Assembly (NCBI GenBank): GCA_025174535.1 | Contig: JALBUN010000045.1 | Span: 3,224,001 to 3,288,000 of the forward strand | DNA length: 64,000 bases | Source of the DNA: Cantharellus purpuraceus | Lineage: Eukaryota > Basidiomycota > Agaricomycetes > Cantharellales > Hydnaceae | Reading direction: 5' to 3' | Shown here: positions 1-10,209 of the stretch, piece after piece | Position numbering within the stretch: the first letter of the stretch is position 1 | How the letters are laid out: each line of letters starts with the position of its first letter | Translations under genes and position numbers: made by a program | Notes under the pieces: generated by a model | What the model saw: only the letters and a program-made list of their open reading frames with translations | Told to the model about the DNA's origin: nothing | Databases searched by the model: none

Positions 1-41
1 GCGATAGTATTTACCAATGAATCCGAGACACAGTACGACAC

Positions 42-87
42 CTAGTTTATCTCGCAAGGTGGCATCTACATGCGAACTGGCGGGCAT
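42..87 (-). pseudogene. First exon of an alpha/beta hydrolase paralogue, cut by the left window edge
   Basis: These 46 bp and the sequence to position 1 match the first exon and the start of intron 1 of the intact hydrolase at 2854-4154. The same start codon, the same 46-nt exon length and a GT donor are present, and about 14 of its first residues are the same apart from the last. The remainder lies outside the window, so I cannot tell whether this is a working gene or a fragment. With the fragment at 2319 it shows that the hydrolase locus is a tandem array. Confidence 0.6.
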
Positions 88-1255
88 GGTGGCGTAGCGA
101 TTATTCGCGCAGCAGTAGTTTAATTGATAAGTACCCCAGTGAAAGTCTATTTAATGAGGTGAGTGTATGCTACGTCTTCGTTTATACCACGGCGGCCAAG
201 CGGTAGGCGTCCTGCGCACGGGCCTACGCTCGGGCTTGCCAAACGGGCGTGGCAATCCGAGAACCCCGAGTCTATACCGGTGATGATTCTCCGCTCGTGG
301 TACCCTGGACGGGCACTTATGTTATCTACGCGCAGCAAAAGCGAGGAACGGAGCTGCAACGTGGCTGACTAACGCGAGGGAGAGAGGCACGTGACTCATC
401 TGTCCTCTTCTCACCACGCGTTTCTCTTCTCTTTGTTCATTAGTGGCTACAGCGTTTTTTTCTTTAACTTATTACTCCGGTGGTCTCTGGCGATGCACTT
501 GCACCCGCTGCCGGTAAGGATACGTCGACTATCCCCGCGATTCGCCGCCGGCAACGGGGAGGTCGGTTCCGGCTGAACCTAACCCGTACCAAGTTGCTTC
601 TGAATGCGCTGAAAGGTGTAACAGAGAGCATCCGCCACCAATCTCCGGTGTATGCCGGGCAGAATAATAGTAAGTCCACTCCTACCCACAACACACCGCG
701 TCTCACCTCACATGGCTGCCATCCCGCCTGAGCTGTACCACACCCCTCCATTGTTGTCACCAGCTGACCTGACTTCAAACTCAGCACACCTCCCCCGGCT
801 CACCTCTCACCCTCGGCACACCTTCCCCCAGCCGGCTCACCACAGCCAGCCTCCCTTCCGTTCAAAAACCTGGTGAACAGAACGGGGCGTCCTAGGGATC
901 CATTATGGTCCACAAATGTGACTATGGATCTTCGTTGGTGAACGCCAATGATAGGGGCATAATACTGAAACATCTATAAGTTTTTACTTTGTAGTTTAGT
1001 GCCTCAGTCACTCGTTTGACACGAGACTGAGTTTATACTAGCTTTCGCTGCGTTAACCTTCAATAAAACCTTCACGCAAGCCACTGAAAAGTTATCAACT
1101 GCTCAGCGCAGTGCCAATTGAGGTCTATGTCACGTTCTTGTCACGTGTAGACCTTTGTGAATTATTAGTGACCTTGGCGCTTGTATTATTAGTTTATAAA
1201 AATTCATTAGCCGTCCTAATAAATATTTTGGTAACAAATACTCTCTAATGCCGCC
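88..1255. other. Intergenic, no gene recognised
   Basis: Only short overlapping ORFs without family resemblance are seen. Bases 331-402 resemble 34547-34640, which suggests a dispersed repeat. Confidence 0.4.
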
Positions 1256-1257
1256 AT

Positions 1258-1960
1258 ATGAAACTTAACGAGTCGAAACGCGCAAGAAGGGCCGCGGCGG
1301 CCATTGAGGGAGGTGAGCCAGTGTCCGATGACGAGGAGGAACAGAGGGTACCCGATTTCGCTTCTTTCGTGTCACTATTACCATGCTCGGCTGAGTCCAA
1401 CCCGCCGCTGATGGCCATTGACCCAAGGACTGAGTTTAAACCCCTTCATGATTCCACGAACAGGAACCATAACAAACCAATCACTTATGTACAGTGAGCT
1501 CAGCCAAAGCAAGGCTGATCAGAACTTTTCCAAGTGATGTGTGCCTGGCATGACCATGACAAACAGCTATACACCCAATTTACTTGCAGACCTTTTCTCG
1601 TTGACCCCACTAAAAGCACTTATGCTCAAGCCTTTGAGAGAGCATGCAGATATTAGATGGCAGACAATCACATGTATACCGGTTTCTTGCATCACAACCA
1701 TGGTGACAATCGGCTGAGACTACCTGATCGCCAGAGACACATCCCCTGAGAACAGGTATCACCCGTATGAAAATTGGCTCCATAACACACATGGTGGAAG
1801 CCATACCTCCAACCCTGCCGGGACCAGCTTTCAAAACAACCATGAACATTCTAGGGCCCTGTGCCTCCGCTGTGGTTCCATCGGCCACTGGGTGTCTGAT
1901 TGTGGTGCGTCGGCTGCCAATCGCCTGCGTCCGACTACGATGTGGATTTTCTTAACCTCC
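1258..1960 (+). mobile_element. Degenerate gag-like remnant with a CCHC zinc knuckle
   Basis: At 1862-1903 one frame reads a perfect CX2CX4HX4C zinc knuckle (CLRCGSIGHWVSDC), a nucleic-acid binding motif typical of retroelement gag proteins and related transposon proteins. The surrounding frames are broken by stops. An ORF of 79 codons at 1258-1497, rich in basic then acidic residues, precedes it and may or may not belong to it. The family cannot be assigned. A cellular CCHC protein remnant is the alternative. Confidence 0.35.
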
Positions 1961-2318
1961 TCTATATAGTCGATATATCTCACTCGGCACTATCATTGCT
2001 ACAATCACTTTTTCCTTGTAGCCATGATGAATACTCTTTCAACTATGATGTAACGTTGATCAGAACTACTGACCCTGAAGGCATCTCGAACTATGCTCTT
2101 AATGCTCATATCATCACCTTGTTGTGAGCAAGATTTTGCCGCTCACGAAATCTCTATCGTATCGCCTCAGTAATAATACGGATGCCCTTTCAAGCCGCAA
2201 TTCCAAGGAAACATCACTCCAATGTTATTATTGCGCAGGTACGCAAAGGACTTGTATACTAGTAAGATTCGACAGATGCAATGCATATACTTCGTATTAT
2301 ATCCTAACTGTCGCCTTA

Positions 2319-2632
2319 CTACGTGATGATGCGATCGTGGAGCCACTCAGTCATCATGCTGGCCAGTTCACCAGGAGTCCAGTTCGCACCGGCATTGATG
2401 ATGGGTCCCGTGAGCACACCCAGATGATCCTGTACAGAAGCAATGTCAATCTGAGCCCCAGCAACTCCCTCTCGCACATCCCGCATGGCCTCCCGTTCGC
2501 CATTGGTGATCATGAGGTGCGTTGTGACTTTCTCGGAACCACGCCACCAATCCGGAGGTGCTCTAAGTGGTTCGCGCCAGAATTTTTCTGGAACCCCTTT
2601 GGTGTCGGTAGGCACGCTATTTTGAAGGACCA
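2319..2632 (-). pseudogene. 3' fragment of a duplicated alpha/beta hydrolase
   Basis: About 100 codons are closely similar to the C-terminal end of the hydrolase at 2854-4154, including the shared block FWREPLRAPPDWW. Similarity stops abruptly near 2632 and nothing upstream carries the catalytic serine or oxyanion-hole part. The stretch that contains the likely catalytic histidine in the intact gene (GVHVAP) reads GVLTGP here, so that histidine is gone, and an internal block of about 9 residues is deleted. It is therefore a truncated, inactive tandem copy rather than a short gene. Confidence 0.8.
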
Positions 2633-2853
2633 GTACTACAGGACTATATTCCTGATGCCCAGGTACAGATCTTCAGCTTACTGACTGTCAGTGGTCTTGG
2701 GCCACGGTGGTTTGTGTGTACTCTATAGATGTGTAAAACTCCACCTTACGAAATGGCTGTAAATTGGCTTTTATCGATCGAAGCAAGGGATAGAGCATGC
2801 GAGCTAAACAAATACTGTACACGAGGTGCATGAGTTTCGAACTGTCTGTTACC

Positions 2854-4154
2854 TTACGTGACGATACGGTCATGGACCCATCCCGCCATGAGTTTGGCAA
2901 CTTCACCAGGAGCCCGATTCAGAAGCGCATTAGCGACGGGTGCCACGTGCACACCCAGAGGATCCTGTACAGCAGCAATGTCCATCTTAGCCCCAGCGAC
3001 CCCCTCTCGCACTTTCTCCACGAGGGATAAAATGTCATCCCGCAAGGCCTCCCGTTCGCCATAGATGAACATAATGTGCTTTGTGACTTTCTCGGAACCA
3101 TGCCACCAATCCGGAGGTGCTCTAAGTGGCTCGCGCCAGAATTCTTCTGGAACCCCCTTGGTGTCGGTAGACACGCTATTTTGGAGGATCAGTTCGGCGA
3201 AATAGCGGAGAGCATGATGAGACAAGTTATCCCCTCCATTGTTCACGAATGATGGAGTATTGCTCTCGAATACCACCCAAGGTGAGATGGCAAGTATTCC
3301 AGCAAAGGGGACAGAGGGTATAGGCATGGAGGGAATGGACGGGTTGGGATGGAGGTGTTGAGAGATCACTTGCATCACCAGCATACCGCCCGCAGAGTCT
3401 CCGCTAATTACAATATCTGCGGGAGAAATTCCAGAATTGAGGATATGCTGTAGTGAAAGTATAGCCTGTCGGTATTGAGTTGGATATCCGGCAACTGGTG
3501 ACAACGCTGAAAGAAATAAATGAGATGGGAATTTCCTTGGGTCATATGTGAGGCTAACAATACTCGAGGAAAGCAGCCTTCACATCCACTCCGCTTCGAC
3601 GGATTATCTCACGCCTGAAATAATTGATCAAGCTCAAATGTCCCTCGTGTAAAGGAAGAGAGAAACCTCCGCCTTTGAATCATGAACATCAAAAGAAGCG
3701 AAACCACTGCTAGCTGCATTGTACTCACTGTGGAAGTGCAGCAGCACCTTTTTTGCATCTTTGTTTCCAATCCAATGCAGTTTTGCGCCATGGTCGTCAA
3801 TGAGCTCTGTCACGACCTCTGCGGGAGTGGCCTCCTTCTTTGCTCTATTGGAGATCCAGGATTTATAAGCTGCTGTAGATGAAGGAAATGCCCAGCGTGT
3901 TTGTGCAACATTAAGCCAGTCGAGCAGGGTGCGAGTAGCAATGCGGGCCAGCTCCTTAGACAACGTAGGCTGTGCCAAAGGATCCTTGACGAACGGATAG
4001 CGTGCTGAAACGTAGACCGCCTTGATTGCTGTGGTATGTCATCAATTTAGGAAATAGACTCTGCGATAGCATCGTATTTACCAACGAACCCGAGACATAG
4101 TACGATACCTATTTTATCTCGCAAGGTGGCATCTACATGCGAACTGGCGGGCAT
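2854..4154 (-). CDS. Alpha/beta hydrolase fold-3 (HSL-type esterase/lipase-like)
   Basis: Four exons (4109-4154, 3729-4028, 3559-3672, 2854-3506) joined by introns of 80, 56 and 52 bp give a 370-residue protein with an open frame. The spliced protein has the oxyanion-hole motif HSGG near residue 115 (created by splicing at 3672/3729) and the nucleophile elbow GDSAGG with Ser191, followed by the expected Asp region (YGEREALRDD) and His region (GVHVAP). These mark the hormone-sensitive-lipase family of ester hydrolases, which in fungi includes steryl acetyl hydrolases and carboxylesterases. No signal peptide or clear membrane anchor is seen, so a cytosolic enzyme is likely; the substrate cannot be told. 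It is the one intact member of a local tandem array with a 3' fragment downstream (2319-2632) and a first exon at 42-87. Confidence 0.87.
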
Positions 4155-4976
4155 GGTGGTTCCGTGAAAATTGAATGTGAAACCAGTCCTATATGACGAT
4201 AGGCGAATCTTCAAACTCAAAATGGTAGAGTAAAGCAGACGCTGGTCCGTGCGACCTTGGGAATAAATATTTATGTAAGCTGCACTAATGCTGCAATCAG
4301 TCATGGAGCTTCCTCAATCTGAGGTAGTCATGGTACTCTTTCCCTTCTAAAGTTAGCATCCTCCTCACCGACGAACACAGCCCGCAACTGCGTTCATGCT
4401 GCACCAGATGGAAGCAAGAGACCACTGCCTTGAGATCTTGAGAACAGCACCCATCAGGTTACACTACGAAGCGTAACGATTACAATGACTATCAGACATC
4501 ATGCAACGAAGGCACAGCTTAGGCATACGTGACACAAGACCCTGATCACCTGATTCGGTTTGAACTCAGCTGTTCAGGCGGGCGGCTTGGTAGACAGGTG
4601 CTACCGATCACGTCACGTGGGACGAGGTAGATCGCTGGCGGTTTGAACTCAGCTGTTCAGGCGGGCGGCCTGGTAGACAGGTACTACCGATCACGTCACG
4701 TGGGACGAGGTAGATCGCTGGCTCCGAGCACAAAGTCTCTTTGAGGTACGACAATCATTGGGCACGTCTGTGATCATCATAGCCCTAGAGTTCCTGTATT
4801 CAAACAGCTGTGCTCATTGATATGAACGAGGAGCTTTAACCTATCAGCAGCAGCTGATATTCACTCTCTGCGGTCTATAAAACGGTCTGCATTGTGGCAT
4901 GGAGAATCGTCAGTGCCAGGTGCCTCAGACAAACACAACCTTCAAACTCAAAGCTCCTCTCGCATAACTTAACACA
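4155..4976. other. Intergenic between divergent hydrolase and peroxygenase genes
   Basis: This interval serves as promoter space for both the hydrolase (minus) and the peroxygenase (plus). It contains the 83-bp tandem repeat described separately and a TATA-like stretch (TCTATAAAACGG) near 4873, about 100 bp before the peroxygenase start. No further gene is seen. Confidence 0.5.
4556..4721. repeat. 83-bp direct tandem duplication (two copies)
   Basis: Units 4556-4638 and 4639-4721 are identical except for two substitutions. Each unit carries an E-box CACGTG inside ATCACGTCACGTGGGA. The pair lies about 255 bp upstream of the peroxygenase start, so it may duplicate an upstream regulatory site; that function is inferred. 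Confidence 0.9.
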
Positions 4977-5891
4977 ATGCCACGTATCTCTACGAACTTT
5001 ACGAGAAGCAGCACGGTGACCTCACCGACCTCTGCTTCAATGTCGCCCGTGCTCTCACCCGCTGGCGGGTCCCTTTTTCTTCGCAGCCCCACTTCACCCA
5101 CTGGAGGAAATCCTTTGGATTTCAAGACTATTCACAACGAGATGCAGAATGTTGCAGCAGTTTGCCCTCATGCTTTCGTCCCACCAACCGAGAGCGACTC
5201 CCGTGGACCATGCCCTGCTTTGAACACACTGGCGAACCACGGATATTTGTTAGTCGCATAATACGTCTAATCTATATACTGTCTTCTAAAAACTCGCTTT
5301 CTCAGACCTCATAACGGTCGGGACATTACACGCGAGCAATTACTCGCCGCGCTCCAGAACCCAGATACCTACCACATCTCTAAACACCTCGCGCAACTCC
5401 TTGTATACGGCGGGTTCTTGATGATGCGCAAACTCACAGCGCACTCGTTATCTCTGCATGACCTGGCTCAACACAACCTGATCGAACACGACGCTTCTCT
5501 GGTTCACAAGGACACGGAACCAGGCCACAGATTCGCACCCATTAGATGCGACACGAAGCTGCTCAGCCAATTGTTGGACAGCGACGTCTTGACCCTGCAT
5601 AAAGTCGCCAGTAGACGGGAGGAACTGGAGAGGGCCGCACCGCTGGATCTGCTTCACCAGGAAGTCGCACGCGGCGAGTGGGCGCTCGTGCTTGATATTT
5701 TCGGAAGAGAGAACGGCGGAAACTGTCCCTCTGATTTGTTGAGGGTGTGGCTAAAGCAGAATCAGTTCCCGGAAGGATGGAAGCCGACCCATGAACAAGG
5801 GCTGCCAGCAACTATATCAGAGGCCGGGGAGATTCGGAGTGAGATGAAGAAGTGTCGGGAAACAGCGCAGCTCGGGGCCGCAGAGAATTGA
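4977..5891 (+). CDS. Heme-thiolate peroxygenase (chloroperoxidase/UPO family)
   Basis: Two exons (4977-5248, 5306-5891) with a 57-bp intron give 285 residues. The family hallmark PCP lies at residues 78-80, where Cys79 would be the axial thiolate ligand of heme, followed by ALNTLANHGYLPHNGRD, a strongly conserved block that is read across the splice junction. The second motif EHD is at 151-153; EHD, rather than EGD, is the chloroperoxidase-like version. Such enzymes use hydrogen peroxide to halogenate or hydroxylate substrates. The N-terminus is Ser/Thr/Pro-rich and shows no hydrophobic signal peptide, so this member is probably intracellular, unlike the secreted well-studied enzymes. An unannotated upstream exon could change this. 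Function by family is firm; substrate is unknown. Confidence 0.88.
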
Positions 5892-8800
5892 GGATGCCGA
5901 GATGAACATGAAAAGTCGTTGATGACGTGGTAACCTATCGAGAGGAGATTTGAGCAACAAAGGCAATAACTTATACACCTAAATTATACATAGACACCAT
6001 TGGGCATTCACATAACAATAACAGTTTATCCCTCATTGCGTGTGTGACTGCTTTTCAATAAGGAAGAGCAAATTAGCGCGGATGATGCATACAAGACGGC
6101 CTCGCAGCCGCAAATTTGACACTAGAAATGGCCGTTGCTCCTGGTCGTTGCAAATTGCATTGACATTAGGATGTGTTTTGGGTATCCAAATTACTAAAGA
6201 AAAAGGGGAGAGTGGCGACTTGTGCACCGCGGTACAATTCGTTTCTGACATCACAGCCATCAGAATATAAGGGGCGCGGCTTCGCCCTGACGCACGATTC
6301 CTGCAGCTAATCACGAGACCAGAAAGAAGTCGTATGCGTGGGTATATTAGGAACTCACAAGAACGTGCAGTAAGCTCGTTCAGTATGCGGAAATCCTTAA
6401 TGAACGTTTGAACCGTGAGGTTCGTTAAAATAAGGCATGTCTTATTCCTAATATAGTGAAAATAAATTTTCATCAAGGAGAACCATTATACCCTTACGGT
6501 TGCAGAGAAGCACAAGTGACGATTTGGCCGAACACTTTAGAATGCTTCAAAAACATTTTAGTTGAGACATTTTAGCCTCAAGTAATGTACGAAGCAAGGT
6601 GAAATTGTTGTAGAATGTGAGGCATCAACACGTTAGCTATTGAAAGAGCATGCTTGGATCCAAACCCAGTTGACCACAATGGCATGATGCTCGGGCCACT
6701 GCTTTGTGCACAGTCCTTGAACCATATTCCCGTAACCGCCAATGCAGCAGCCTTGGCTTTCGAGTTATCGTTACGTGGTGAGCTTCCGTATGTAGATCCC
6801 ACAGCACCCATCACTAGACTACTCATTGTCTGTACTATCGATACTTCAAGACAATAAGAATCAGGTTCAGGCTCACATTTTACGAAATTGTCATTCACCA
6901 CCAGAGATACGATCTACCCTAGTGCGAATTTCCACAAAGTTCGCTTTCGCCATTCTCCGATTATGAGTAGGCCACGAAGGGGGCACTTTGGTAATCGCGT
7001 AGTCACAAGCGCACGCTCGGCCTTCTCCCTCCATCTCCCATCCAAAGATTACAGCCCGTTACAGAATCCGTGTTCGATGGGTTCCGGGGGTAAAATGCTT
7101 CCAAATCGTTCACCTCCAAAATATGACGAGGGCCTCGGTGTCTTGATCATATGCTGAAGAGCGTAGTTTCCAATGGCGTCAACAAGCTAAGGGTGACCGG
7201 TGTGCCCGTCCAGAACAGTGCCTATAGAGCAATACAACTAGCCGACGGCTGCAATCATTTTATTAACCTTTTGACCAACTTTTGACGCACTGCTATACAC
7301 TAGTCTTCTGACAGCGCGTCTGGGTTGATAGGAATAGAGTCTTTATAGTTTAAAGATCCACAATATACTTATGGCAAGCGAGGATGAGTCGATTTGTTTC
7401 TGGAATGAAGGCACCACCTTGTACGTTGATCATGGCTGGTACAGTGGAGCCTGCGAAAGAAATTGGAGGGCTGAAATAGTGGGGACCAGATGATCATAGA
7501 TGGCTTTGGGATTCAAGGCCGTGGTAGTCTACGGCCATCACGAACAGAGAGGGGTTGAAAATATCATGCGTTTGACTTCCCTTGCAAAGTTGCGCGCACA
7601 TTAGGAACTTCTTTCGATAGGTGTGAGACGTATCTGAGGCGAGGGCATGAGTCTTGAGGGAATGAATGGGAAGGAGCAATTTCTGTAGTGCCAATGATGT
7701 ATCTCCAATAATGTACTCGAGAAGCACAAGCCGCAGTAGAACGTCCTATAAAAAGAAGCACATTCGGTTAATTTAAGGTGCGTAGAGAACTCACGTATAG
7801 ATATGACTGACTCGTTACTCACATCACTGCAGCCGCAACTTGAGGTTGCCAAGGCAAGCCAACAAGAATAAGCGTCCCGTTTCATTCGAACAGTTAGCAA
7901 CAAAAAGAATCTTATCTTTCCAAGCCGCCTGTGGGCTCCAACACAAGATTTCCACATGGCAGTATAGTATAGCGAAGAGTGTTCATTTTCAAGTTCAAAC
8001 TCCGCCTTTGGTCGCCGTACTAGAACCATCACTTGTATGGAAACTCTCATCAGCACCCTGGCACTGCAATAGAACCGAATAAAAAGACAACCCTATGCTA
8101 CTTCTGTAATTCACCAAGTGTGCTGTTCCCGTCCCCTGGCCTTGCCAACCTTTTCAGTCGACAGGGCATCATCAATATCAACGATTTCCAGCCTCATGGT
8201 CGTTCGACTCTAAAAGAGAGCGCTTGACTGTGACAGAAGGGGAGGGGGAAGGAGGCCGATTCTTTGCACCCCTAGCTCTGGCGTGGCGCCTGATGTGCCC
8301 GCCCAGACTATACCACCTTGGGACTGCTTGCCGCTTTTGCTCTGTTCGTCGTCTGACGCGTTGGCATGTGTGCAGAGACGGCACCGTGGGACGCCTTGAA
8401 AATATCGAGAGCGTGTGTACTCTTCCAAGACGCGTTGGATAGCGCGCCAGACCTCGCAAACACCCCTTCTCCGCAGTGATGCCTGCCCTGCAGTCGCAGA
8501 ACGCTTGCTCAGAACTGGAAACCCTCATTTCCAGCTTCGGTATCTCCTTGGCTATACCAAGGTCGCCACATGTAAACACTCCCCATGCGCTCCTCACCGT
8601 TCGCGCTCCCAAGCTAAACCGACGAGAACCCCATGCGCTGCATCTTCTCACCTCACGCCGCTTGCTTCCATAAACACCCCGCCTTCCATTTGACAGCGTC
8701 AGGCTGGCACGTCAACATCCACCTCTCCCACCCACCTCCCCTGGCTACATGAGACACCCGGCCGCACAGCGTGTGATACCATGATACTTCTCCGGCGCCA

Positions 8801-9660
8801 CTGTACCACACGCCAGTACCCACCCCTCGTCACCCACCCGTACTTTTTCTCTCCTTCGTTCCCGGGGATCCCATGCGTATCATGCGTGTGGCTTGGAAAA
8901 CCCATGACATGATGCCCTCTAGCCACTCATCGCGCTTGGGTTGGGTGGGGCTCTTGAGCTTGAGTAAAAAGGCCCACTGTTGCGCGTGACTTTTTGTTGG
9001 TAGGGGATGATCATCATCACGCGTTAAATCCGTCGGGGTGTGAGAATTTCCTCGGTCGCCTCCATACATACAACCATCAGTCATGCGAGGAGGGTATTCT
9101 GGCATCGCGGAGAGGTCTCGGGACACCCATGTCCTTTCAGTAAGACCTTTCCACCGCGCATCAGTTCAGAACATTGTCATTTGTACACGCAAACTATCCA
9201 CGCCACGCATAACCTCGTTTTCACGCGCACACAATGACACGCCAACCTGTCAAGTCAAACACCAAACATGAAAACTGCGAAATAGGCGGATGGGAAAGAA
9301 AAAAAAAGAGAGACACATACACCTCTGACCCAAGAAAGAAATTTCAAGTGAATCAACCAAGTGACTTGATTACGGACACCACCATACCCCATCAACAACA
9401 CCTTTCCCCCCAAACCACGCATCACTCCAGAACATGGTCATTTGCACACACAAACCACAATAACCCCATTTTCATTTTTCACGCAGCACTCTAAAAGAAC
9501 ACAATTACATGCCAACTTCAAACCAAAAAGGAAAAAAAAAAGCATGAAACAGCGAAATAGGTATAGCAGTGAGGCCCGGGGGGTGGGAAAGTGGAGGGGG
9601 GCGGGGGAGAACAAAATCAAAAAGAGAGTAGACAGAGACTCTACAGTATATTACACCTCT
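5892..9660. other. No recognised gene; several unassigned minus-strand ORFs
   Basis: Minus-strand ORFs at 6033-6476 (147 codons), 6578-6901 (107 codons) and an overlapping pair at 7494-7727 and 7601-8056 are the longest. None shows a motif I can name. The 7494-8056 pair could be joined by splicing out 7750-7828 or so, giving a Leu-rich product, but I cannot support a model. From about 8200 the sequence becomes GC-rich and ORFs occur on both strands, as expected by composition. Confidence 0.3.
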
Positions 9661-9678
9661 GATCTGAGAAAAAAAGAG

Positions 9679-9720
9679 AATCGAATCGAATCGAATCGAA
9701 TCGAATCGAATCGAATCGAA
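9679..9720. repeat. (AATCG)n microsatellite
   Basis: About eight tandem copies of a 5-bp unit run from 9679 to 9720, in the 3' flank of the zinc-finger gene. Purine-rich and G-rich runs follow to about 10070. It lies inside the window and is not a telomere repeat. Confidence 0.95.
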
Positions 9721-10209
9721 AAACCAAGTGAATTAATTGACCAGAGATGCGGCCAGAGACCGCAGGGAATTAATGTCGGGGGGAGAAGCGGCGATGGCAG
9801 TAGGGGGGGGAAGGGGAGCGGCGATGGCGATGGCAGTGGCGGTATCGACGACAGCGGCAAGGAGTCGAGCAGCATAACAAGGCTTGAGCAGCAAAAGCTC
9901 CAATCACCACACTCCCCCTCAAAGCAGAGAGAGGTCGCACTCATCCCGCGCCCAACCAACCAAAAAACACGGAACACGGTCGGCCGCCAGGGCGAGAGAG
10001 AGAGCGAGAGGCAGGCAGGCAGGCGGAGGAAAGGAAAGGGAAGGGGCAGGGAAGGGAAGAAAGAGTAAAAGGCGACGTGGAGTGAAGGAATGCCAGACAG
10101 GCATCCCCTCCCCTAGCCCCTCCCCCCTCCCCCCTCCCGCTCTCAACTCCACACCAAAGAAAAAAAAAACCACCACTTCACTCACTCACTCCCCAAGAAC
10201 CCTCCCCCC

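Noticed and set aside
3634..3978. Hydrolase exon read without splicing, ending in a stop near 3634
   Set aside because: Removing the 56-bp intron 3673-3728 restores the HSGG motif and the frame, so the stop is not a mutation.
6033..6476. 147-codon minus-strand ORF as a gene
   Set aside because: No recognised motif, no supporting splice structure, no homologous copy in the window.
9679..9720. AATCG tandem repeat as telomere or CRISPR
   Set aside because: Unit is not TTAGGG-like, lies internally and has no spacers; ordinary microsatellite.
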